Positions 44,409 through 53,338 of a DNA stretch of 64,000 nucleotides are shown in pieces. The notes under the pieces were generated by a model. That model was not told the DNA's origin. It did no database searches and was given only the letters and a program-made list of their open reading frames with translations. Position 1 is the first letter of the stretch. Each line of letters begins with the position of its first letter. Location: the NCBI GenBank assembly GCA_016716675.1, contig JADJVG010000008.1, forward strand, positions 1 through 64,000, written 5' to 3'. The DNA is from Hyphomicrobium sp. (GTDB lineage: Bacteria; Pseudomonadota; Alphaproteobacteria; Rhizobiales; Hyphomicrobiaceae). The translations under genes were made by a program, and so were the position numbers.

Positions 44409-45710
44409 TCAGCCGAAGACGCGCTTGAAGATCGTTTCAACGTGCTTGGTGTGATAGCCGAGGTCGAACATCTGCTCGAGGGCGCTGGCCGGAACCTTGG
44501 CCACGACCTCCTTGTCGGCTTTGAGTTCGGTCAGGAAGTCGGCGCCGTGTTCCCAGGTCTTCATGGCGTTGCGCTGCACGAGCGCGTAGGCGTCTTCGCG
44601 CGAGGCGCCAGCCTGCGTGAGTGCGAGCAGCACGCGCTGCGAATTGTGCAGGCCGCCGAGCTTGTCGAGGTTCTTCTTCATGTTGGCGGGATAGACGACG
44701 AGCTTCTCGACGACGCCCGCGAGTCGGTTAAGCGCAAAATCGAGGGTGATGGTGGCATCGGGACCGATCATGCGTTCGACGGAGGAATGCGAGATGTCGC
44801 GTTCATGCCACAGCGCCACGTTCTCCATGGCGGGCAGCGCATAGGCGCGCACCATGCGCGCCAAGCCGGTCACGTTTTCCGTCAACACCGGGTTGCGTTT
44901 GTGGGGCATCGCCGACGAGCCCTTCTGGCCGGGCGAGAAGTATTCTTCGGCTTCGAGCACCTCGGTGCGCTGCATGTGGCGGATTTCGATGGCCAGCCGT
45001 TCCATAGATGACGCGACGACGCCGAGCGTGGCGAAATACATGGCGTGGCGGTCGCGCGGGATGACCTGCGTCGAGACCGGTTCGGCAGTAAGGCCAAGCT
45101 TTGCGGCGACGTACTTTTCAACGCGCGGATCGATGTTGGCGAAGGTGCCGACGGCACCGGAAATGGCGCAGGTCGAAACTTCCTTTTTGGCGGCGACCAT
45201 GCGTTCACGGCAGCGTGCGAACTCGGCGTAGGCGTACGCCAGCTTGACGCCGAACGTCGTTGGCTCGGCATGAATGCCGTGCGAGCGGCCGATGGTGATG
45301 GTGTTTTTGTGCTCCAGGGCGCGCGTCTTGAGGGCGGCGAGCACGCGGTCGATGTCGGCGATGATCAGATCACTGGCGCGCACCAGCTGGACGTTGAAGC
45401 AGGTGTCGAGCACGTCCGAGGAGGTCATGCCCTGATGCACGAATCGCGCATCAGGTCCGATGAATTCGGCTAGGTGCGTCAGGAAGGCGATAACGTCATG
45501 TTTGGTCACCGCCTCGATCTCGTCGATGCGTGCGACATTAAATTTTGCTTGCGACCCCTTGTCCCAGATTGCCTGTGCCGAGGCCTTAGGCACCATGCCG
45601 ATCTCGGCCATGGCGGCAGCGGCGTGCGCCTCGATCTCGAACCAGATTCTGAACCGTGTTTCCGGCTCCCAGATGGCCGTCATTTCGGGGCGCGAATAGC
45701 GAGGGATCAT
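44409..45710 (-). CDS. purB: Adenylosuccinate lyase
   Basis: Fumarase-superfamily enzyme of purine synthesis acting on SAICAR and adenylosuccinate. 433 residues starting MIPRYSRPEMTAIWEPETRF, with VTKHDVIAFLTHLAEFIGPD, VHQGMTSSDVLDTCFNVQLV, TIGRSHGIHAEPTTFGVKLA and the signature GSSAMPHKRNPVLTENVTGL. All active-site segments are intact. Monocistronic, about 245 bases upstream of ppk2 on the same strand. Confidence 0.97.
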   Translation of the reverse strand: MIPRYSRPEMTAIWEPETRFRIWFEIEAHAAAAMAEIGMVPKASAQAIWDKGSQAKFNVARIDEIEAVTKHDVIAFLTHLAEFIGPDARFVHQGMTSSDVLDTCFNVQLVRASDLIIADIDRVLAALKTRALEHKNTITIGRSHGIHAEPTTFGVKLAYAYAEFARCRERMVAAKKEVSTCAISGAVGTFANIDPRVEKYVAAKLGLTAEPVSTQVIPRDRHAMYFATLGVVASSMERLAIEIRHMQRTEVLEAEEYFSPGQKGSSAMPHKRNPVLTENVTGLARMVRAYALPAMENVALWHERDISHSSVERMIGPDATITLDFALNRLAGVVEKLVVYPANMKKNLDKLGGLHNSQRVLLALTQAGASREDAYALVQRNAMKTWEHGADFLTELKADKEVVAKVPASALEQMFDLGYHTKHVETIFKRVFG

Positions 45711-46173
45711 GTTGAGGTCCTACTGCCGTATGATGTCGTAAGTCTTTGATGCGTTGCGGGATGGGGTAGCAGAGCCCGCCCCCCGCTTCAATGGAACGGC
45801 TGCGCTTTTTCGCGTACCGCGCCGCGATACATTGCGCCCTGACGAGGCACCCGTAGCCGGGGTGAGCGAGATTACCCAGGCGAAATACATCGTGATGAAT
45901 AATTCGAATGGTGCCCGCCTATCGCCGCAAAGCGATGGTGGATACGGGGTGCATCGACGGAATCGGAATGATGGCGCGTTCAGGAAGTATTCACGGCGGA
46001 TCGGTCACACTCAATAAATCATTGACCATAGGACTCGCCTTGTTGCTGCAAACCGGCGGATGTACGTTACTCTAGGTAGCCGGTTTTCATAGCGGGCCGT
46101 GGTTAGAACTAAGCATTTCAAGGCCGCGCGACATGCGCGAGTCAAGAGATTGATAGCGGGAGACACGAAGACC
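45711..46173. other. Intergenic region upstream of purB and a small hypothetical gene
   Basis: About 460 bases. An 87-codon open frame at 45754-46017 has no recognisable family, no ribosome site and mixed composition, so it is not called. No RNA gene recognised. It should hold the purB promoter. Confidence 0.35.
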
Positions 46174-46377
46174 ATGTCGAATCAAATGGGTGGCGGTGAT
46201 ATTGCCGACCTCGTTCAGCAGATGGAACAATCAGGAGACGACCCTCGCCGATGTTACGCTCTCGTCAAACAGCGCATTAGTGAACATCGCCAAATGGGCA
46301 ACAGTGTTCCGGAAGATCTCGTGCGTATGGAACACGAGCTGATGGTCGAATGCATGCAACAGTCTCAGGGCCGCTGA
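46174..46377 (+). CDS. Small conserved-looking soluble protein
   Basis: 67 residues: MSNQMGGGDIADLVQQMEQS, GDDPRRCYALVKQRISEHRQ, then NSVPEDLVRMEHELMVECMQ. Two amphipathic helices, two cysteines, no signal. No family recognised. The ATG at 46174 is chosen over an upstream in-frame GTG because the extra residues are basic and uncharacteristic; GGGAG lies about 14 bases upstream. Confidence 0.6.
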   Translation: MSNQMGGGDIADLVQQMEQSGDDPRRCYALVKQRISEHRQMGNSVPEDLVRMEHELMVECMQQSQGR

Positions 46378-46429
46378 TCGCGGTTACGTGATCTGGTCGA
46401 TACAATAAGAGCCGCCAAAATTGGCGCTG

Positions 46430-47596
46430 CTAATGGTTGAGTGGGCCTGAACCGGTCCTCTCCCACTTTACGCCCGTCCACATAAAGACATCGAACGACG
46501 GGCGCTCGGAGTCCCCTGTAGCGTTGAAGTGGACGCTGCCGTGTGGTGTGGTGTATGCGCGCGCAGCCAGTTCTCTTGCAATATTCTCTGGATTGAGGCT
46601 GTCAGCCAAGTTCGCCGCGGCGGCAAAGGCCGTCACCGCTGCGTAGGCCTGCGTCTCGTCGGCGGCGAGCAGGCGCGCGTCGATATCGCGCGCGCTGTCG
46701 TCGCCGTCCAGGCTGAAGCGCGGCCGCATGACAAATGTGCCGCGCACGTCATCGCCGAACGTATTGATCAATTCGATCGTGCCATTGCTCGCGGACATCA
46801 GAAATGCCGGATTGGAGCCGGCTTTGCGCAATTGGCCGTAGAGCATTCCCGCTTCCAATGGATAGCCCGCAAAAAACACCGCATCTGCGGCTTTGATTTT
46901 GGCGGTTAGCAGCGGGAAATCCATGTCGCCGCCAATGAGCCCAGCGGTAATGGGCGTCGCCGCGCCGAGGCGCACGAGAGCGTCGGTGGCGGCGTTGGCA
47001 AGCTCCTGCTGTTCGCGGGTGCGGTCGTGCACGATGGCAATCGCGCGGCCCCTGTAATGGTCGGCAAGAAACGCGGCGGCCTCCGCCCCCTGGCGGTCAT
47101 CGCGGCCGGCGAGGTTGAACACCGTGGCGCCGGCGCGCCGAGACCCAGCGGGTGGGTGCCGGGATGCCGTCGCGATGAACAACGTTCCGGTTTCGCCGTA
47201 GACCGCCGCAGCGGCAGCGCCGGCGCTGCCGCACGGGTGCCCCAGCACGAGATCGACCTTTTTGCGCGCCAGATCCGCGGCCAGCGCCTTGGCCGTGGTG
47301 GCGGCGCAGGCATCGTCTGCAAAATCGACGCGAAGCCGCTCACCCTTGATGCCCGACTGGGCGTTGATCGCGTCCGCTGCTTCGCGCGCGCCTTTGAGGA
47401 TCGCTTGCGCGCGGGCTGCTTGCCGCCCCGAGGCGGGTCCGGCGACGCTGACCACAATCTCGGCCGCGGCGGCTAGTGCGACGGGAAAAGCCGTCAAGCT
47501 AACGATGGCTACGCAGACGACTGCCCGGCGAAATGCCCGGCATCGTAATCTGGATCGGTGTGGCAACGGCGGTTGACGCGGCGTATCCTTTTTCAT
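46430..47596 (-). CDS. Periplasmic binding protein of the branched-chain amino acid (Leu/Ile/Val) type
   Basis: 388 residues from ATG at 47596. Signal segment VVCVAIVSLTAFPVALAAAA, then the type I periplasmic-binding fold: EIVVSVAGPASGRQAARAQA, ILKGAREAADAINAQSGIKG, VDLVLGHPCGSAGAAAAAVY, RAIAIVHDRTREQQELANAA and ADAVFFAGYPLEAGMLYGQL. No permease or ATPase genes are adjacent, so it is an orphan or works with a distant transporter. Ligand unknown. Confidence 0.85.
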   Translation of the reverse strand: MKKDTPRQPPLPHRSRLRCRAFRRAVVCVAIVSLTAFPVALAAAAEIVVSVAGPASGRQAARAQAILKGAREAADAINAQSGIKGERLRVDFADDACAATTAKALAADLARKKVDLVLGHPCGSAGAAAAAVYGETGTLFIATASRHPPAGSRRAGATVFNLAGRDDRQGAEAAAFLADHYRGRAIAIVHDRTREQQELANAATDALVRLGAATPITAGLIGGDMDFPLLTAKIKAADAVFFAGYPLEAGMLYGQLRKAGSNPAFLMSASNGTIELINTFGDDVRGTFVMRPRFSLDGDDSARDIDARLLAADETQAYAAVTAFAAAANLADSLNPENIARELAARAYTTPHGSVHFNATGDSERPSFDVFMWTGVKWERTGSGPLNH

Positions 47597-47601
47597 GCCG
47601 C

Positions 47602-47898
47602 ATGGTTCTATCAAGCAAACCGCGTCACGCAATCGCCCAGCATGGCGTTGCGCTGCACAATGGGTTCGCCGCGCTGGTGCTGCTACTGGCTCTCGCGAGG
47701 ATCCGAGCGGCAGGTATTCCGGCTGGCGGTGAAATTCACCACGGCGACGTGATCGAACTCATTTCGAACGGGGCGTCCGCCAAGTCGGCGCTTCTAATTT
47801 TCGTTGGCCGGTCTCGCAGCCTGAGCGACCGCGTATTTGGCAGCGTGGCCTCTGGGCTGGCGCACGTGGCGCCGGTGCCGGTCGTCATCGTTCCTTAA
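47602..47898 (+). pseudogene. Degenerate universal-stress-protein remnant
   Basis: 98 residues. The C-terminal half reads like a UspA domain: ARIRAAGIPAGGEIHHGDVI, ELISNGASAKSALLIFVGRS, and DRVFGSVASGLAHVAPVPVV (the GSVxxxxxxxxPVPVVIVP end). The N-terminal part (PRHAIAQHGVALHNGFAALV) resembles the first helix but runs straight into the second half, so about 50 residues of a normal 140-residue Usp are missing and the first strand is poorly preserved. A real but unusual short protein cannot be excluded. Divergent from the binding-protein gene with five bases between the starts, which is also odd. Confidence 0.4.
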
Positions 47899-48159
47899 AA
47901 CGACGGCGGATTGCTCATAATCTGTGCATTTGGCAGGGGGACGGGGCGCAACGGGGGCTCGGCGCGCCTTGCTTCAACGGAACCGTGTGGCCTACTGTGG
48001 CCGCAGAAAAGGGATTGCGAGTTGGGGACTCGCAGGGCATCAGATCAGGCACGCGAATTGATCTGCACACTGGACACGCCCAAGCCACGTTGGCTGTCGC
48101 GCCGGTGATGAAGGGGTACGTTTCGGCACGCGCATTTCCAAGACAGGGGTGAACACGGC

Positions 48160-49563
48160 ATGAAGGCACTCTTTCGCAAGAAGGTCATCGTCGAGGGCGA
48201 AGAAGATCACGGTCTCAAGAAATGTCTGACCGCGATGGATCTGACGCTGCTTGGCATTGGCGCGATCATTGGAACCGGTATTTTCGTTCTGACGGGGCAC
48301 GCGGCTGCAACCCAATCGGGGCCGGCGGTGGTGCTGTCGTTCATCGTGGCGGGACTTGCGTGCGGCTTCGCAGCCCTCGCCTATGCTGAACTCGCTGCAA
48401 TGGTGGGCGGGTGTGGCAGCGCCTACGGCTATTCCTATGCGGCGTTCGGCGAGATGGTTGCCTGGATCATCGGCTGGGATCTCATCCTCGAATATGGTGT
48501 CGCCGTCGCCGCAGTCGCTAACGGCTGGTCGGGGTATTTCAACAATGCTTTGACGGCGGTGGGCTTCGGTCTGCCGGACTACCTGACCAAGAGCCCGGCG
48601 TCCGGCGGCGTGGTCAACTTACCTGCCATGCTCATCATCTTGGCGCTCATGGTGATGCTGATCGTCGGCATCAAGCAGAGTTCAAAACTCAATGCGGCGA
48701 TGGTCGCGGTTAAACTTCTGACGATCGCGGTCTTCATCGGCATCGCGGTGTTCAACGTGCATCCGGAAAACTGGTCACCCTTCATGCCGTTCGGGTGGTT
48801 CGACCATACCGCCGAGGGAAAGACCATCGGCGTTCTCGCGGGCGCGTCGCTCGTGTTCTTCGCCTATGTCGGGTTCGATGCGGTTTCGACCGCCGTCGAA
48901 GAAGCCCATGATCCGCAGCGCGATGTGCCAAAGGGCATCATTAACTCGCTTGTGTTCTGCACGATCATTTACATCGTCGTGTCCGGCCTTCTGACCGGTA
49001 TCGTCCCGTATACCGACCTCAACGTCTCGTCGCCTGTCGCGCATGCACTGCAACAACTCGGCTACAATTGGGCGACGGCACTCGTTGCAACGGGCGTCAT
49101 CTTCGGTCTCACCACCGTTATGCTGGTGCTGTACTACGGCCTGACCCGTGTGATCGTCGCCATTTCGCGGGATGGGTTGCTGCCAGGGTATTTCGCGGAA
49201 GTGAACCCGAGGACGCACACGCCGGTCAACGTGACGGTGATTACCGGGCTCGTGATGGCGCTCGCCGCGGGGTTTGTGCCGCTCGGCACGCTCGCGGAAC
49301 TCGTCAATGTCGGTACGTTGGCAGCCTTCGTGCTGGTCTGTGCGGGCGTGATCGCGCTTAGAAAATCGCACCCGGACCAGCCACGGCCCTACAAAATGCC
49401 GTTCGGGATCGTGCTACCGGTCTTGGGCATTCTGTCTTGCGGCGCGCTCATCGCGTTTCTGCCGCTGACGACGCACTTACGCTTCATATTATGGCTGTTG
49501 GTTGGGATGATCTGGTATTTCTCCTACTCGGTCCGCCACAGCAAGCTTGCAGCTCAGTCGTGA
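48160..49563 (+). CDS. APC-superfamily cationic-amino-acid-type permease
   Basis: 467 residues, about 12 membrane segments. The family signature is at the first helix: MDLTLLGIGAIIGTGIFVLT, followed by AYAELAAMVGGCGSAYGYSY and GEMVAWIIGWDLILEYGVAV, and LVFFAYVGFDAVSTAVEEAH DPQRDVPKG near the sixth helix. It resembles the YfnA/CAT group. Substrate (amino acid or polyamine) not determinable. Monocistronic, followed by a hairpin. Confidence 0.92.
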   Translation: MKALFRKKVIVEGEEDHGLKKCLTAMDLTLLGIGAIIGTGIFVLTGHAAATQSGPAVVLSFIVAGLACGFAALAYAELAAMVGGCGSAYGYSYAAFGEMVAWIIGWDLILEYGVAVAAVANGWSGYFNNALTAVGFGLPDYLTKSPASGGVVNLPAMLIILALMVMLIVGIKQSSKLNAAMVAVKLLTIAVFIGIAVFNVHPENWSPFMPFGWFDHTAEGKTIGVLAGASLVFFAYVGFDAVSTAVEEAHDPQRDVPKGIINSLVFCTIIYIVVSGLLTGIVPYTDLNVSSPVAHALQQLGYNWATALVATGVIFGLTTVMLVLYYGLTRVIVAISRDGLLPGYFAEVNPRTHTPVNVTVITGLVMALAAGFVPLGTLAELVNVGTLAAFVLVCAGVIALRKSHPDQPRPYKMPFGIVLPVLGILSCGALIAFLPLTTHLRFILWLLVGMIWYFSYSVRHSKLAAQS

Positions 49564-49572
49564 TGCGATACA

Positions 49573-49599
49573 GCCCGGCTGCTCGGTGAGCAGTCGGGC
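49573..49599. terminator. Hairpin between convergent permease and CDGSH genes
   Basis: GCCCGGCTGCT (49573-49583) pairs with AGCAGTCGGGC (49589-49599) with one mismatched pair. There is no T-run, so it may be a weak or factor-assisted terminator. Confidence 0.5.
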
Positions 49600-49628
49600 G
49601 CTATCTGCATGATGGCAGGGACTTGAAC

Positions 49629-49871
49629 CTAGAGGATGTTGTGGGAGCCATCGCAGAAGGGCTCGTCGTCGGTTGTTTTGCAGCCGCAGATGTTGAACGT
49701 GCCGGTGCGGTCGGCCGTGAATTTCATGGGCACGAAAGATGTTCCCTTATGTGACCCATCGCAGAAGGGCTGAGCCTTAGAGCGCCCGCAGCGGCAGTAC
49801 CAATAGTTCTTACCTTCGCTGAGTTCGACCTGATAAGGCCCCTTCTGAGCGATGACCGCTTCGTCCGACAT
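49629..49871 (-). CDS. Double-CDGSH iron-sulfur protein
   Basis: 80 residues carrying two CDGSH motifs, each expected to bind a 2Fe-2S cluster with three Cys and one His: YCRCGRSKAQPFCDGSHKGT and CGCKTTDDEPFCDGSHNIL. Bacterial small proteins of this kind are thought to serve in redox or cluster transfer. The ATG at 49871 is preferred to a longer upstream frame whose extra residues are unrelated to the family. Convergent with the permease. Confidence 0.9.
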   Translation of the reverse strand: MSDEAVIAQKGPYQVELSEGKNYWYCRCGRSKAQPFCDGSHKGTSFVPMKFTADRTGTFNICGCKTTDDEPFCDGSHNIL

Positions 49872-50121
49872 CTGCTCTGTTCTCCCGTAACTTGGTTCGT
49901 GAATTGGATGGCGATTGAGCCAAGCCGTAGCGGGTTTGGCAGGGGTGGGCAAGAGCCGACGCTAGCGATACAACCCGGAAATGCTGCAGTGGTTATGATC
50001 CGGCGCAGATAAATAGCCGTTTTCTCAAGGCATGCGGCGTCCGTGTTGGCTGCTGAGGATGCGCGAGCCTACCCCGCCCCCACGCGGTCCATGGGCGCCG
50101 CAACTGTTATTCGGAGAGCTT

Positions 50122-51582
50122 ATGCGCCCTCGTCCCGTGGTTGTGTGGTTGCGTAATGATTTGCGGCTTGCCGATCATCGTGCTCTGGCCGCCGCCGTTG
50201 CGACAGGCGCGCCGCTGGTGTTCGTTTACATTCTCGATGATGAAACGCCCGGCGCTTGGAAGCGCGGGGCCGCCTCGCGCTGGTGGCTCGACAAAAGTTT
50301 GGCGGCGCTCGATGGCGCCCTTCGCGCGCGTGGTGGCCGCCTGACGTTGCGCCGAGGCGCCGCGACACAGGTTCTGCCGCGTCTGGTCGCGGACTGCGAC
50401 GCGCAGGCTGTCTATTTCACGCGCGCCTACGAGCCCCATGCCGTGGCTGTGGAGGATATCCTCAAAGTCACGTTCGATGCGGTGGGGGTCGCCTTCAAAC
50501 GCTTTGGCGGCCATCTGCTACGCGAGCCTGAAGAGGTGCGCACGAAGGCCGGCGATGTCTACAAGGTTTACACGCCCTTCTGGAAAGCTCTGTCGGCGGA
50601 TTTTACGCCACCCAAGCCTTTGGCTGCGCCGAAGACGTTGCTGGGGTTCGAGCACGATCTGGCAAGCGACGCTCTGGCCGATTGGAGGCTGCATCCAGCC
50701 ACGCCCGATTGGTCCGGAGGCTTTTCTGAGTGCTGGCAACCGGGGGAAGCCGGAGCGCATGCTCGCCTCAAGACGTTTTTGGCGGACGCCTTGCAAGACT
50801 ATGCCGAGGATCGCAACCGGCCAGATAAGCCCGGCACCTCGCGGCTGTCGCCGCATTTGCATTTCGGCGAAATATCGCCGGCGCAGTGCTGGACGGCGGC
50901 TGTGCACGCGGCGCATGCCACGGGAGGCGCCGGCAAAGGCCTTGAAACGTTTCTGAAAGAGCTTGTCTGGCGCGAATTCTCACACACGCTTCTCTACTAT
51001 TGGCCGGATTTGCCGGAACAGCCGTTTCGCCAAGAGTTTGCAGCCTTCCCCTGGCGCCGCGACGCCGCGCATTTGAGGGCGTGGCAGCGTGGTGCCACGG
51101 GGTATCCGATTGTTGATGCCGGTATGCGCGAACTTTGGCACACGGGCTATATGCACAACCGTGTGCGCATGATCGTTGCGTCGTTTCTGATCAAGCATCT
51201 GCTGGTGCCATGGCAGGACGGGGAAGCGTGGTTTTGGGATACGCTGGTCGATGCCGATCTCGCCAACAACGCCGCGAGTTGGCAATGGGTGGCTGGATCA
51301 GGCGCCGACGCCGCGCCGTATTTCCGCATCTTTAATCCGATCGCGCAGGGGCTGAAATTCGATCCCGATGGCGCGTATGTGCGGCGCTGGGTGCCGGAAT
51401 TGGCGGCGCTATCGAATGAGGCGCTGCATGCGCCATGGGAAGCTCCGGCGCTAATGCTTGCGGCGGCCGGGATCACACTTGGGAAGAGGTATCCGCTGCC
51501 GATCGTCGATCATGCGGCGGCCCGCGCACGTGCCCTTGCAGCATATGATGATGTCAAGGCGCTTGCTCAACAAAAGTCATAG
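50122..51582 (+). CDS. phrB: Deoxyribodipyrimidine photolyase (CPD class I type)
   Basis: Light-driven repair of cyclobutane pyrimidine dimers with FAD. 486 residues from ATG at 50122 with GGAGAG upstream. N-terminal antenna domain (VVVWLRNDLRLADHRALAAA), then the FAD domain: SRLSPHLHFGEISPAQCW, FLKELVWREFSHTLLYYWPD, GATGYPIVDAGMRELWHTGY, MHNRVRMIVASFLIKHLLVP and LVDADLANNAASWQWVAGSG. Trp residues of the electron-transfer chain are in place. Whether it is photolyase or cryptochrome cannot be settled from sequence alone, but the motifs favour photolyase. Confidence 0.95.
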   Translation: MRPRPVVVWLRNDLRLADHRALAAAVATGAPLVFVYILDDETPGAWKRGAASRWWLDKSLAALDGALRARGGRLTLRRGAATQVLPRLVADCDAQAVYFTRAYEPHAVAVEDILKVTFDAVGVAFKRFGGHLLREPEEVRTKAGDVYKVYTPFWKALSADFTPPKPLAAPKTLLGFEHDLASDALADWRLHPATPDWSGGFSECWQPGEAGAHARLKTFLADALQDYAEDRNRPDKPGTSRLSPHLHFGEISPAQCWTAAVHAAHATGGAGKGLETFLKELVWREFSHTLLYYWPDLPEQPFRQEFAAFPWRRDAAHLRAWQRGATGYPIVDAGMRELWHTGYMHNRVRMIVASFLIKHLLVPWQDGEAWFWDTLVDADLANNAASWQWVAGSGADAAPYFRIFNPIAQGLKFDPDGAYVRRWVPELAALSNEALHAPWEAPALMLAAAGITLGKRYPLPIVDHAAARARALAAYDDVKALAQQKS

Positions 51583-51744
51583 CGCGGAAAGAAATAATGC
51601 TGTCCCTGCATCAGTACAATTGCGCGCTTGCGATACGGTGCGTGTTCCCCCACAATTCAAAACGCCTACGTCGCTATGTTCAGACGTTCGATGAACGTGA
51701 GGCGTCGAGTTCGTTGTGTTTTGGTATGCGTTTGGGGGAATTTC

Positions 51745-52170
51745 ATGCGTGGACGTCTTTTCATCCTGGCAATGGCAGCCGCGATGGCGTTGGGAACTGG
51801 GTCGGCATGGGCAAATGTCCAGGTAAATGTCGATGTCGGGTCGCAGACGATGAATGTCTACGTCGCGGGAGAGCATTACTACTCCTGGCACGTCTCAACA
51901 GGTCGGCGCGGCTACATGACGCCGAGCGGCACCTATCGTGCGAAGCGTCTCGAACGCAAATGGTATTCGACGATCTATGATGGCGCGCCGATGCCGTATG
52001 CCGTGTTCTTTCGCGGCGGCTATGCCATCCATGGCACCTACGACATGAAAAACCTGGGTCGTCGTGCCTCCCACGGGTGCGTGCGCTTAGCGCCGGCAAA
52101 TGCCGCGACGCTGTTTAATCTCGTGTCACGTTATGGATTGCGCAATACGCGGATCACCATTCATCATTGA
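51745..52170 (+). CDS. Small secreted L,D-transpeptidase (ErfK/YbiS type), minimal form
   Basis: 141 residues: a signal peptide (MRGRLFILAMAAAMALGTGS) followed directly by a bare YkuD domain with VQVNVDVGSQTMNVYVAGEH, PSGTYRAKRLERKWYSTIYD, PYAVFFRGGYAIHGTYDMKN and the catalytic ASHGCVRLAPANA. It forms peptidoglycan cross-links or attaches proteins. GGGGGAA precedes the ATG at 51745. A longer paralogue follows immediately, suggesting tandem duplication. Confidence 0.92.
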   Translation: MRGRLFILAMAAAMALGTGSAWANVQVNVDVGSQTMNVYVAGEHYYSWHVSTGRRGYMTPSGTYRAKRLERKWYSTIYDGAPMPYAVFFRGGYAIHGTYDMKNLGRRASHGCVRLAPANAATLFNLVSRYGLRNTRITIHH

Positions 52171-52377
52171 TGAGATAGCGTGAAGTTTACGAATGTGAAC
52201 GCCGGTCAGGTTTTGGGACACTTAAAATAGCCAAATAAAAACAGACGGTTGCAGCGCCTGAATAGGGCGCTGAGGCCGATATGCGCCAGTGCGGAAATTT
52301 CTGCGCCTTTAACGGTTCAGCATCAAAACCCGGGTTATGGTTAGCCATCATTCTTGTATCGCGTGGTGGAGTTTTCG

Positions 52378-53268
52378 ATGTTGAGTTCGCGATTTTTTGC
52401 GTTGGCGTTTTTCTCGATCGTTTCCTCCAGCACCGCGATCGCGCAAGCCCCGGTGGCCGGGCAATCGGCATCGCCCCCACAAGCGAGCGCCACACCATCC
52501 GCAACCGATACGTCGAAACCCTATATTGCCGTCGCCGCCGCTGAGAGCGCCGAAGCGGCAGCTGAGTCCGCTACAGCGGCTCCTGCCGTTGGCGAGAGCT
52601 CAAGTGCGGCCGCGCCGGCAAAACCGGCTGTTGTGCGCGATCCAGCGCCGACGCTGACCGTCAACATCGACCTCGCCCAGCAGCAGATGGTCGTCTCGGA
52701 AAACGGCGCGGCACTATATTCGTGGCCGATCTCTTCGGGTTCGGCAAAGTTCCCGACACCGCGTGGCACGTTCCGTCCGCAGTGGAGCGCGAAGATGTGG
52801 TACTCGCGCAAATACGATATGGCGCCGATGCCGCACGCGGTTTTCATTCATGGTGGCGTTGCCGTTCATGGAACCCAGCATCTCAGCCGTTTGGGCACCC
52901 CCGCTTCGCACGGTTGCATTCGCTTGGCGCCGGGCAATGCGCGCACGTTCTACAACTTGGTTCACAAGCATGGCTATAAGGCTACGCGCGTCGCTATCCA
53001 CGGCACGCCGAAGTATAGTGCGCCGGCGATCGCCAGCCGCAAGAATACTAGGCCGCAGCGCTATGCTGTTCAGCAGGACAGCGGCTGGTCGCTCTTCGGT
53101 TCATCGTCCTATCAGCCAACGTCGGCTTATGATCCGCGCTTCGTGAAGGCACAGCGCAAAGCCGCGATGCGCCGGCAAGCCCAACAGCCGAAGCGTATGT
53201 ATTATTATGCAGCCAACGGACAGCGCGTTTACGTTCAGCGCCGGGCCGAAGTCAACAGCGGCTGGTAA
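52378..53268 (+). CDS. Secreted L,D-transpeptidase with Ala-rich linker and basic C-terminal tail
   Basis: 296 residues from ATG at 52378 with GGTGGAG upstream: signal peptide ending STAIAQ, an Ala/Ser/Pro linker (about 24-95), a YkuD domain (about 97-215) with TLTVNIDLAQQQMVVSENGA, PTPRGTFRPQWSAKMWYSRK, HAVFIHGGVAVHGTQHLSRL and the catalytic ASHGCIRLAPGNA, then a basic, Tyr/Gln-rich tail (about 220-296). The catalytic domain is closely similar to the preceding gene in layout. Ends at a strong terminator. Confidence 0.92.
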   Translation: MLSSRFFALAFFSIVSSSTAIAQAPVAGQSASPPQASATPSATDTSKPYIAVAAAESAEAAAESATAAPAVGESSSAAAPAKPAVVRDPAPTLTVNIDLAQQQMVVSENGAALYSWPISSGSAKFPTPRGTFRPQWSAKMWYSRKYDMAPMPHAVFIHGGVAVHGTQHLSRLGTPASHGCIRLAPGNARTFYNLVHKHGYKATRVAIHGTPKYSAPAIASRKNTRPQRYAVQQDSGWSLFGSSSYQPTSAYDPRFVKAQRKAAMRRQAQQPKRMYYYAANGQRVYVQRRAEVNSGW

Positions 53269-53280
53269 ATCTCAAGGCCT

Positions 53281-53330
53281 GTGGCCAAATAAAAAGCCCA
53301 GCTCGCGCTGGGCTTTTTTGTTTTGGCCAC
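53281..53330. terminator. Bidirectional intrinsic terminator
   Basis: AAAAAGCCCAGC (53291-53302) pairs with GCTGGGCTTTTTT, and the outer GTGGCCAAA and TTTGGCCAC (to 53330) extend the palindrome. It separates the convergent transpeptidase and EipA-like genes. Confidence 0.9.
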
Positions 53331-53338
53331 GTCCCCGA

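Noticed and set aside
45754..46017. 87-codon hypothetical gene upstream of the small protein at 46174
   Set aside because: No ribosome site, no family resemblance and composition like non-coding DNA; called intergenic.
49600..49640. Possible tRNA 3-prime end on the minus strand (AGGTTCAAGTCC)
   Set aside because: The T-arm stem does not pair well and no anticodon or D-arm is found upstream; it is a chance match.
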